In this document: in pieces, positions 48,601 through 56,759 of the stretch
How the letters are laid out: each line of letters starts with the position of its first letter
How positions within the stretch are numbered: position 1 is the first letter of the stretch
NCBI RefSeq assembly: GCF_021730395.1
Contig: NC_069362.1
Location: forward strand, 91,652,001 to 91,716,000
Origin: Mercenaria mercenaria
Taxonomy: Eukaryota > Mollusca > Bivalvia > Venerida > Veneridae
Reading direction: 5' to 3'
DNA: 64,000 nt
Program-made: the position numbers and the translations under genes
Notes under the pieces: model-generated
The model's input: only the letters and a program-made list of their open reading frames with translations
The model's database searches: none
What the model was told of the DNA's origin: nothing

Positions 48601-51600
48601 AACTTGGGTCAAATGATCACCTCATCAAGAACTCATGAGTCAGTCATGTCAACTCAAGGTCAAGGTCACAACTGAAGGTCAAAGGTTTCAGCTCTGTATC
48701 TCCTAAACCCCTTGAAGGATTTTCAACAAACTTGGGTCAAATGATCACCTCATCAAGACGTGCAGAATTTATGAGTCAGCCATGTCAGTTCAAGGTCAAG
48801 GTCACAGCTAAAATCAAAGGTTTACCCTTTCACTATCCATAGCAGTGGTGGGGGATTTAGCTGTCTTTCAGACTGCCTTGTTTTCCACAGGAGTAGACTT
48901 GTGAAACTGCTTGATCACTGTAGCAAAGTGTGTGTGTTGACCAAGTTGTGAAGCACTTGTTTGAGGCTTCTAAATGACATGCTCAGACAACTGCTCGCTT
49001 TACTTATCATGTAATTTTTGCCAAATTATTTTGGCTTTCAGGATTGACCCATTCTATAGACTGATACAACCTTTATACCTTTTTAAGCAACGAAATTCAC
49101 CAGTTACACCATCCATTCCTTTCAGTTCCTTTCATTAAATTTTTGTTTAAGATGTCAATGACTGGCAACTAGCGTTTACTGAATTAAGAAGGGATGAATG
49201 TAGAAAGAACAAAAAATTGTAGTGGATTATATTGTATTCAAATGAAGGAATTGGAAGTAAGACGTTGACCAACTTTCAGAATTTTTAAATATATCAATGT
49301 CTCTAAGACACAACCAACTGACTGGACTTTTAACAGGTAACTGAAATTCATAGAACATTTATACAAAACAGAAGTGACTTTGAAAGGCGTGCTCACAAAC
49401 ATGGTCCTTAAGTGTCCTTGAATAAGAAAATCAGTTTGTGCAGTTGAAAACAAAAACAGACATCAGCAAGCACATTGAAGCTCCATATCTGATCTTACTA
49501 CTTCAGAGCAGCCACATCGGCATTTGTTCTTTAATGGCACCTTTGTGGTATTTATACTAAATCATTATGACAGTCATAAAATGTGGTATGATTATGATAA
49601 AATTAATGTGATTTATAATATATATGGTATAAATATATCTTTTTATTTTATGCTCTTCAATGAAATACTGAAATTTATCAGTGAAATAAAATTGATATTT
49701 TCACTTTTTAATTCAAACAGTGAAAATATCATTTTTATTTAAGTCATTTTTATTTTTCACTGGTACGGAACTACACTTGAATGCGAAAGAATATGAATTA
49801 TTAATAATAGAAAATTCCTTGCGAAATATACTTCAGTAAAGATATACATGTATAGAAATACTAGAAAAGGATCATAAATATTTATATTCTATCATAATAA
49901 AATGTAAAAGAAATCAGGAAGCGTAATAGAACTATTTACAGTTTTTCTACAAAGATATTGTGACGTCACGATATTATGACGTCATGGTGCGATGCACGTG
50001 ATGTTGCGAGGACAAACTGGATATAATTTTGTTAAAACCATTAAAATACATAAAATAAGTAGAAAATTTGTTTGTTTCAGTGTAAGATTGAAATATATTT
50101 CACTCGTGAACACCATAATTTACATTTTCACTCAAAAATATTGCATTATAGTGAAATATATTTCGATCTTACTCTAAAACAATTAAATATCCTCTGTATC
50201 TTGATGAAAATGATTCTGATGATGACAATGAGGAGGAGGAGGACTTTATATCTTAAACCATAGGTAACTGACATCTGTTGTTCTTCAGGTTGCTGGAGAG
50301 CGATTTTCCACAGGTCAGCGTACATCCATACATGGCTTTATAATGAACAGTGGCGTGGAGAAACAGGTTCTGCTGGCATTGGTTCTGAACTTCTGATGTC
50401 CAAGAGAAGGACTAAAGACTATGTGAAGGTATTTCACCTTTTTTAATTTTCAGCCAACTGCATCTAGTGATAATCTGTTTGTCCATTTATCTAGCTGTAG
50501 GTTTGTCTATGATAATGCTTTAAGGCCAGTGTTTTATGAATGCAGTATCTTGTTAAATACATGTATATACCCACTTTCATCAATCAATATCACACTTAGG
50601 GATGTTGGTCAAAGGAAGAAATGCTTTCAGACCAGCCTTAATAACAGAAATTGTGACCAAAAAGTCACAGGTTTCAGGACAATTTCTGTGTTACTAGTAT
50701 TTGCCATCATTGAAAACTGGGTCAGAATTTCATATATTGATATATCTATTCACTATTTAACTTATTTTTTGCCAATATAGTGTTTTTCAGCCTCAAATAA
50801 ATGACTACCATTGGACAGATTATATAAATAGCAAAGTACACTTAATGCCACTTTTTCTTAAATGTCACTGCTTTCGTGATGACCCATTTTTCTATGTCAC
50901 GACTTTCAGTCTACAGTCTGACAGTTATAACTGTCATAATCAGAGCAATATGACATTACAGACATTACATATGCATCAAACATATTTAAGTTAGTATACA
51001 GAAGAATCTGCATGTATCAAGTAATGCTTTTTAGTGAAAACATCGATTCAAGAGCTTTATCTGCTCAGTAATGCCTCTATTCCTTTGCAAAATGAACCAC
51101 CACTGCTAGTACAAAGCCAAGATAGTTAAAATTGTCAACTGATCACTCTTTTTGCTTGCCATTTCTTAATGGAATGCAACAAGTAGTGTAGCACATGGGG
51201 ACTGGGTGATTTCACATGACACTTTACTGATATAGTCTATATGATATATAGAGAAATTTTTGTGACCTAAATTCCTCATTCATTAGCTCATATAATTTAT
51301 TCAAACTTTCAGGAATTATCAATATTTGTAACCTGGTTGTGCATAAGAGTTTTTGTGTTAATTGCCCTTCGATTTCCTGGATTATGGTCCTGTGTTGTCA
51401 ACAAAGTCCAGGTGAAGGCATAAATCACATTTGTGAAAGCTCTAGTAAAGTATTTCAATATATTCAAGGAATGTGACCAGTTGAGCTAAAAGTTATGTTA
51501 TACATGAAAGGGAAATATAGTTATTTTTGCTAAAAACAATAACTTTCAGAATTAAGTAATACATATTTCATAGTCCAACTAATTTGACACTATCCAAAGA

Positions 51601-53532
51601 AGTATAAAATACACAGAATGGCAACTGGCTGTAATCTCGCGTGAGCTCGTGTCAGAGCGTGATTCGGCGTTATCTTACTAAAAACAAACATCAGCGAGCA
51701 TGGAGTTACAATTTGTACCTTTAAAACTACATTTAAAATACATGTTAGCTTCTAAAACAAAATTAGTTTAATTTGAAATGGTCTTAAGACACGAAGTACA
51801 CGTTTTTTTGCCATCGAAAGAAGCGTGGTCATACGGTGATAATTATTTTACCGATGAATAATTGCTTTCGCATACAAAGCGCCACTTCCGGTAAACGAGA
51901 TCTCGTTTTTTTGTCAGGGGAGGTTGGCGAGATTTGCTCTATATGCCTTTCAAGTTGCCAATCTATTTATTTTTATAGCTCTTTGCACTATCCTAGGAAA
52001 TATTAGATGATTTTTTCATATGGGCAATATCCCCACTCATGTCAAACAGTCGAATGACCAAAACAGTTGAAGCAACTTCCGATGGAATTTTCATCGCTGC
52101 CGACGCTTTACATGCTATAGGTTTAAATGTCGATTATTTCACGAATTAGCCATAAATTAAAATATAACTTATATATATTGAAAGGGGATTCAATTCCTCA
52201 TTAATCTATGTTAAAATTATCAAATAATATCCAAAATTACGAATTTTCTAGTGATTTAAACCTTTGTATGATAATGTACTGTACACAATCAATGTTTACT
52301 GTGTGTTTACACGCCATATAAAACCAATAATTTTACATGCGAACGCTGAATTATTTTGACTACATATTTCATAGATCTACTTGTAAATCATGTAGAATGG
52401 AGTAATATTTCCTACAATGAAGCATAATGGTATGATAAAAAAACTAGTTCAGGCTACCATAACTTAACTGACGCTATTTTTATAGTCTGATGGTCGCGTC
52501 CATTAAGTTATGGCGTAACCCCATTTGTTTACCTAACCAGCAACATCGGCGCACTGACTCTCGCGAGAAACTGATGACGTCATGCGAAGTTCTTAGCACA
52601 TGGTTATTTTTGAATTTCAGGATCAAATTTTTTATATCTAATGAATTTAATTGATTTAAAAATGTAATAATTTTTCACAAAATTCATAAAATTATACCAT
52701 AGAAGGTTTAAATTCACAGAATTTCCATAAATAATAATTCTTTACCGTTAGATTTATTTTCAAAATGAAGAGTACCTCGATCACGTGACAACTGCAATGG
52801 TGAGCAAAATATTGCAGGCAGTGGTACCCATTTGAAACTTTTGGGTATAATTTGTTTTCAAATGGTGTTGCATGGTTCATTTTACGCCAAATCAAAAGAA
52901 AAATGGATTAAGAATATATTAAATAAAAAGGCAAGTCTCTGGCATTTGATTTGATAAAATTATAGCCTGACAGACTTCTGGCACGACTTCTGGTTAGGTT
53001 TCAATACGGGGTTCGTTTCAGCTCAGAGATCCGTAACAACATATAAACATCTCTGAGCTGAATTATTTTAGCTATAAAAAAACAAGCACGTTATTCACCC
53101 ATAAGTAACTTTTTAGGCAGACTGGTCAAACATACATCCATAACAATTTCTGGTCTGTATAACTTCTGGCCGCAGGAAATCTTTCGACTTGTTTTTCTTT
53201 TCTCAATGGGTAATTTTTTAGTGGGGAAAAAACATACTTTTTAAGGGGGAAATCATGGGGCCAATAGACCCCAAAATTTGCAAAACGAGAGCCCTGAATA
53301 CATTCTGGAGAAGTAGTCCCCAAGGGTCTTATCAGGTAGATTGCAGAAAGGTCTTCAAAAACAATACGTTATAAATGTTTAAGATTACTAGTTATATATA
53401 GCTTTTTTCTGGTTATATTTCTATCCGAATTTGATTGACCGAAATCATTGTGGATAACTGGAGGGTGGTTATCTTACCTTTATCAAAGTGATCCCTGTAT
53501 TTCTCACCACCAAACCACGAACAAAAAGACAT
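36648..53532 (-). CDS. MSRB1: MSRB1 selenoprotein, methionine-R-sulfoxide reductase B1, three coding exons
   Basis: Coding exons (- strand): 53532-53478, 39472-39330 and 36765-36648, with GT/AG at each junction. The enzyme reduces methionine-R-sulfoxide in the cytosol and nucleus. Exon 1 gives [18 protein letters not shown]. Exon 2 gives [20 protein letters not shown] and NTPWPAF. Exon 3 gives [15 protein letters not shown], then [24 protein letters not shown] is an in-frame TGA at 36686-36684, exactly where vertebrate MSRB1 has selenocysteine. CxxC pairs (CSNC, CAKC) bind the structural zinc. The expected length is about 104 residues; human has 116. Oddity: exon 3 has one extra base in an AAA run (+ strand, about 36720) between GHEFL and GDGPKK, which breaks the frame. 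Conservation on both sides suggests a base-calling error or a very recent lesion. Intron 1 is 14 kb. Confidence 0.88.
36766..38089 (-). other. MSRB1 intron 2, distal part
   Basis: No exon is seen. 37130-37390 carries diverged sequence (GATACTGAGATACCAGCT and similar) whose complement occurs in RPP21 intron 3, so it is another interspersed repeat. Confidence 0.4.
37519..37655 (+). repeat. Tandem duplication of about 68 bp
   Basis: AAATGAAGCTAAGTTAT, then TGATCATCATGACTGTTG through CATCTTCTAT, is present twice in direct succession, differing by one AT insertion. Very recent, in MSRB1 intron 2. Confidence 0.9.
38090..39294 (-). mobile_element. Satellite-cored HINE-like element, family 3, reverse copy
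   Basis: The left end AACAAGAGGGCCATGAAGGC and then TCGCTCACCTGAC is the complement of the 3' end of 28071-30050. The right end CATGCTCAGGTGAGCTAAAA is the complement of its 5' end. The core has about eight diverged units with GTGTTAACAAGCTTTTCC. It sits in MSRB1 intron 2, immediately upstream of exon 2's donor region. Confidence 0.7.
39648..40043 (-). repeat. Diverged hairpin-ended repeat
   Basis: It begins AACAAGAGCTGTCCATTAGACAGC, a hairpin beside AACAAGAG, as at 27109. Loose repeats follow (AAGGGGACATAATTTTGC, then AAGGGGAAATAATTTCGCC, near 39795 and 39965). Its other end is not clear; pieces with a similar core recur at 41935-42190. Confidence 0.5.
40044..41926 (-). mobile_element. Satellite-cored HINE-like element with a two-part core, family 6
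   Basis: On the - strand: the 5' hairpin CCCCCCTTCGAAGGAGGGG, then seven-base CGGTCGG, then about four units of about 145 bp of the family 2 type (ATGACCAGCAGATGACCCC). After a spacer come about seven units of about 105 bp (on the + strand GAAGGCTGTAGCTTGAGAAA with AGGTCACTAGGTCAA). It closes with AAGGGGGGCAT (inverted to the 5' end), TTCGTGTTCGTCGTG and CTCTTGTT. Two unrelated satellites share one pair of ends. Confidence 0.65.
42298..42976 (-). pseudogene. 5'-truncated LINE with (TTTCAG)n tail
   Basis: On the - strand the frame 42976-42572 contains [12 protein letters not shown], then [20 protein letters not shown] and [11 protein letters not shown], the end block of CR1/L2-type ORF2 proteins, closing with [10 protein letters not shown]. 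About 250 bp of 3' UTR and a TTTCAG hexamer tail (42298-42320 on the + strand as ACTGAA repeats) follow. The left part of the frame does not look like LINE protein, so truncation is at about 42830-42980. Confidence 0.75.
42981..44345. mobile_element. TIR element split by a satellite-cored element
   Basis: 42984-43080 (GGGTTAGAGGCCAACAATTATTTTCCCAT, then ATTATGGCGTGTATGGC and ACATGTATAT) matches the left and middle of the element at 53918-54856. 44270-44345 (TTGCTTACATTACTGACCAG then TCAGAACAGAC and TTCCCAGGTATA) matches its right part. The family 3 element at 43084-44250 lies between them, so that element is younger than this copy. Confidence 0.65.
43084..44250 (+). mobile_element. Satellite-cored HINE-like element, family 3, third copy
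   Basis: It starts inside the 5' hairpin (GGTGAGCTTTTGTGATCGCC; the left arm is absent), then GTCCGTCAGTCGTCC, then about seven units with AAGCTTGTTAACACTCTAGA and AAACTAGGTCACCAGGTCAA. It ends GGTCAGGTGGGCGATACAGG, GCCTTCATGGC and CATCTTGTTTT. It is inserted in an older TIR element. Confidence 0.7.
44346..45030. other. MSRB1 intron 1 sequence, nothing recognised
   Basis: AT-rich with no coding signal. Towards 44880-45030 the first diverged minisatellite-like CTGGTGACCAGTATG units appear. Confidence 0.45.
45030..46212 (+). repeat. 34-bp minisatellite, about 35 copies
   Basis: The unit TTGATGCTGGTGACCAGTAT plus ATTCATCAAAGCCA repeats almost without break, with point changes (GATGATGG, AACAGTATATCC) shared by subsets of units. 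The subsets show higher-order copying. Because 34 is not a multiple of three, the frames do not make a repeat protein. It lies in MSRB1 intron 1. Confidence 0.92.
46212..47090 (-). mobile_element. Satellite-cored HINE-like element, family 7 (two units)
   Basis: Two copies of a segment of about 290 bp (ACAAATATGTGGATTTTTA through TATATGAAGTTT) lie at 46212-46505 and 46698-46990. On the - strand the 5' end reads TATTATCCCCG then AGTCTGAGGGATATA (hairpin) followed by TTTCCGTCCGTCCGG, the same order as in the other families. A run of 12 G at about 46542 lies between the units. The 3' end was not recognised. Confidence 0.5.
47697..48893 (+). mobile_element. Satellite-cored HINE-like element, family 8
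   Basis: The 5' end AATCCCCCGCCATGGCGGAG then GGATTATA is a near-perfect palindrome. TGCGTCCGTCCGTCC follows, then about seven units of about 120-145 bp (GGTCCATATCTTTTGAACCC, CAAGGCGATGTGCAGAACCC, TCAAGGTCAAGGTCACA). The 3' end has GGGGGATT (inverted to the start), a small hairpin GTCT-TTC-AGAC and GCCTTGTTTT. In MSRB1 intron 1. Confidence 0.68.
48894..49665. other. MSRB1 intron 1 sequence, nothing recognised
   Basis: No coding, RNA or repeat signature was recognised. Confidence 0.4.
49676..49762. mobile_element. Short palindromic MITE-like hairpin
   Basis: CAGTGAAATAAAA at the left and TTTTTATTTTTCACTGG at the right are inverted, as are inner TGATATTTTCACT and AGTGAAAATATCA. The segment can form one long AT-rich hairpin. 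No target-site duplication was seen. Confidence 0.55.
49961..49984. promoter_or_regulatory. Two perfect TGACGTCA (CRE-type) palindromes
   Basis: TGACGTCA occurs at 49961-49968 and 49977-49984, 16 bp start to start, with CACGTG close by at 49996. A third perfect copy is at 52575-52582. CREB/ATF proteins bind this octamer. All three lie in MSRB1 intron 1; function is unproven. Confidence 0.4.
50082..50173. repeat. Inverted repeat with 23-bp arms
   Basis: GTAAGATTGAAATATATTTC near 50082 is answered by GAAATATATTTCGATCTTAC ending near 50172, with about 45 bp between. It is probably a short foldback element of the same TTTCACT type as 49676-49762. Confidence 0.6.
50289..50428 (+). other. Possible exon of an unrecognised gene
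   Basis: An acceptor (TTGTTCTTCAG) precedes and a donor (GAAG then GTATTT) follows. One phase is open for all 46 codons and reads [15 protein letters not shown], then [20 protein letters not shown] and [12 protein letters not shown] do not recognise it. No neighbouring exons were found, and it lies inside MSRB1 intron 1 on the opposite strand. Confidence 0.28.
50429..53470. other. MSRB1 intron 1, promoter-proximal part
   Basis: No exon was recognised on either strand. 51630-51960 and 52490-52600 have more CpG than the surroundings (CTCGCGTGAGCTCG, CTCTCGCGAGAA, TGACGTCATGCG) and could hold regulatory sequence. Confidence 0.35.
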
Positions 53533-53609
53533 TTCGTATCAGTGAATGAATACCTGATGGTGTAACTTTAGCAGTATCACGATATATTACAAGTTACGTA
53601 AGTTTCGTT

Positions 53610-53629
53610 TCGTTGTTGTTGTTGTTGTT
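53610..53629 (+). repeat. (GTT)n microsatellite
   Basis: Six GTT units just upstream of the MSRB1 start on the - strand, in the likely 5' UTR or promoter region. Confidence 0.85.
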
Positions 53630-53685
53630 CTAGTTCGCTATCGTGTAGGTGTTAACTCTAGTGCGAATGTGTTGCCACATCATTG

Positions 53686-53895
53686 TCATCCTTGTATTTT
53701 GTCTATAATTCATTTAAAAATAACAAATTGATGACTTTCTTTTTGTAATTTATTTTCTTTTATTATGTCATAATGAAATATGAAGAAATAATTAACTAAA
53801 TTCCAGTAATAAACATATGGCAGGCCCTTTCCGATCATGTTAAGTCCTTTTTGCGGAAAGGGCCCTTTCCGGTATCTAGTCATAGCGCATCCTTG
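53686..53895. mobile_element. About 200-bp insertion between 8-bp direct repeats
   Basis: A sequence continuous at 54854-54910 (CTAGTGCGAATGTG through CATCCTTGGTACTTTTTAAA) is interrupted in its left copy. The left part ends CATCCTTG at about 53694 and the rest resumes with CATCCTTGGTAC at about 53888. The eight shared bases CATCCTTG look like a target-site duplication, as hAT-type elements make. The insert holds CGGAAAGGGCCCTTTCCGG near 53855. Upstream of MSRB1. Confidence 0.55.
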
Positions 53896-53917
53896 GTACT
53901 TTTTAAACACATGTGTA

Positions 53918-54856
53918 TAGGTTAGAGACCACCAATTGTTTTCCCATAGACTTACATTGTAGGAATAAGGTCAGTAATGCGGTCGAAAATGTGCTTCCGT
54001 GGTGTAGTCGAAAGAAGTCCATAATAAATAGATCCTAATTTTCCCATTTTTTTGCGCAAATTCGTGTATAACGAGTGCTTTAATCACCGTTTTTCACTAC
54101 TAGAAGACATTCTGCATGAAATGAGACGGTTTTCATGTTCATACAGCCAACATGGCAAGTTTTGCAGATCGAAACCGGAAATAGGTGTTTATTGCGCGGA
54201 CGAGAGTAAATATGCGCCATTTTTAGGGTAGCAGACCACAACTGACTGGCATTTCACTAGGAACTACATAACCCCCTAATTTCTTTTCATTTTTTCGTTA
54301 ATTTTTGATAGAACTTTCATGAAAAATAGGTGTAGGAAAATTGATGTTCTCTAAAGATACGTAAAGACGACCTGAAGTTGTCGTTTTTTTATATGAAACA
54401 AAGAAGGATTTGAATTACTGACCTTTAACTTGTAACATTATGGCGTGTACGGCCTTCCATACATCGAAACATGTATATCTAATTACAAGTTTTTCAAGAA
54501 CTATGTTAGTTCTACCAAAATATCGGACGAAAAACATATGAATAGTGATACTTTATTTAAGTAATTTTCGTGTGAATGAGATGACCCCCTGTTTACATCA
54601 TTGACATGGCGGGAGAAATTCGTTTGATAAAACTTTTTTTCAATACACATAAAATGTAGCAAATTTTGTCAAAATGTATAATAAAATACTGTAAATGCAG
54701 TGAAAAAATATCAATTTTGAAAAAATAATCACTTCCTGGGTTTGTTTACATGACTGACCAATCAGAACGCACAGACGTTACCTTATTCCCAGGTATACAC
54801 TTACCTCATTCCCAGTAAGTTCCCTGTACTATTTTGAATTGGTGGTCTCTGACCTA
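53918..54856. mobile_element. 939-bp TIR element with TA duplication
   Basis: The left end TAGGTTAGAGACCACCAATT and the right end AATTGGTGGTCTCTGACCTA are inverted with one mismatch. Taking the outer TA on each side as the duplicated target leaves GGTYAGAGACCACCAATT as the terminal repeat. The interior is AT-rich and non-coding. TA targeting suggests a mariner/Tc1-type non-autonomous element. A second copy, split by a later insertion, is at 42981-44345. Confidence 0.75.
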
Positions 54857-54934
54857 GTGCGAATGTGTTGCCACATCATTGTCATCCTTGGTACTTTTTA
54901 AACTCATGTGCTTAAACTCATTTGCTTATTTGAT

Positions 54935-56640
54935 TATATGTCAATATTGGGAAGAAGTTTATTCCGATTCGCTGCTGAAGCGACCAGAATTTTGAATATA
55001 TTGGCTGAAAACTTCTATTAATTCTTTCCTTGCCTCAGCCCTGATATCAGCCAGTTCTCCTACTAGGGTGGCCATTGATATATTTCCACAACTAATATTT
55101 TCTCTATGTAGTATTGTCTCTATGTCCCGACCAAGTGTCTCTCTTTGTTTTGTGAATCTGGCACAATGGAATATGTAATGTTGTGCTGTTTCTGGAACTT
55201 TGCATTGGCAGCACATTGCTGATTTTGTTGAATCAATTTTTGACCAGTGTGCATTTAATCTTGTGTGTCCACTTAATAGCTGATTGATCATACAAAAAGT
55301 TTCCCTGTTTTCCTCTCCCACCAAAGACCTAACTCCTGCTTGCTGGTAAACTTCTTGAATATTTTAAACATTTTCTGACAGGCTGTATTTGTTGTTCCAT
55401 TTTTCTTTTATTTTTTCTTTCATAATTTTGACTACTTCCCTTGCATCTCTCTTCTCTGTGTTCTCCTCAGTATCTGATGTACACATTTCAGATGCAGCTG
55501 CTTTTGCCTGAGAATCTGCCGATTCATTTCCTGTAAGTTCTTTATGGCCTGGGATCCAGTGAATTTCTATTTTATATTTTCTGTCTTGTAGGTTTGCCAA
55601 ATATTTCTTGATTGTGATGATGTTTTCTATCATTTTTGTTGGTACTTCTTTACAGAACACTGATGTTATTGCTGCCTGACAGTCTGTAAATATATGTATC
55701 TTTTTAGCAGTTGGACTTGTTACTTCAGTCAAGAATTCCAGAGCAATTTCAATACCAACAATTTCCCCAGAAAAGTTATTTCCCCTTTTGCTCACTGACC
55801 TTTTTAATAAAACTGGGATAGAGTCATAGCCATTTAAGTATACTGCAGCTCCGGCTCCAGTTGGACCAGGGTTCCCAATGGCAGATCCATCTGTGAATGC
55901 TAATATGCAGTTATCTTTACAAGTGCATAAAATGTCTTTTATATTTGATACCTGAATATCCTTTGAGTTATGAAAGGTTTCTGTGTGGACATACTGTTTG
56001 GTCCTGGATAACCCAAGATGCTTTTTGCTGTACTGGAATTCCTGTTCAATGTTTTCTAACTTGATGTCTTCTCTTACTTCATTGAATCTACTGACCATTA
56101 ACTGGGATGTTTTTGGTCTGCCTTTCGAGTTCTGACATTCTGACATCCATGTATTGAATTCTTTTTTTAGAGGGTCTGTCTATCTTTTTTCTGCTATTCT
56201 TACTAATTCCTGACACTGACGCAATTTCATATGAAGTTCCATTGGGGTGCAATTAGTAAGAATTCCTAAAGTGTCTGTACTGGTAGTTGAAACACATCCA
56301 GTTGCTTTTAGCATTGCACTTGTTTGTACCCCATTGAATTGTCTGTAATAGCTGTCATTTGATGTTATAAATATGGGTGCTCCTTAGTCTATCACAGGTA
56401 AGACCAGGGATTTGTACAATCTCATATAATTGGATTGAGCACAACCAGCATTTTGATTAATAAATAAATCTATGTTTCTCAATGCTTCATATACTGATTT
56501 TGTTTTTACAGCTATATGTTCTTGAAAACTGAGTTTGTCATCCAATGTTATTCCAAGGATTTTCTTGCTGCGCACTATTTCGACTCTCTTATTGTCTAGT
56601 TCAATGCTAATGTCCTCACATATACTTTGAATATACGTTT
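54935..56640 (-). pseudogene. Antisense LINE remnant A: RT tail, RNase H and C-terminal Cys/His
   Basis: On the - strand: KILGITLDDKLSFQEHI and LYKSLVLPVID (end of reverse transcriptase, 56575-56384), then stops. An RNase H follows with every catalytic residue in place: FTDGSAIGNPGPTGAGAAVY, SGEIVGIEIALEFL, IHIFTDCQAAITS and HWIPGHKELTGNESADSQAK (56146-55364). After another break comes LLSGHTRLNAHW then CCQCKVPETAQHYIFHC (55324-54959). The 5' part is missing. Clearly I-group, but a different subfamily from remnant B, with little shared protein sequence. Confidence 0.82.
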
Positions 56641-56759
56641 CGTTTCGTCAAAGCCTTCTAATGACCGTGCTGTCTCTCCGGTATATACCGTACACGTTGT
56701 ACGTTTTCTTCTCTAGTATGTACTCTTATAAACTCATGGTATAATGTTTTGCGAAATTC

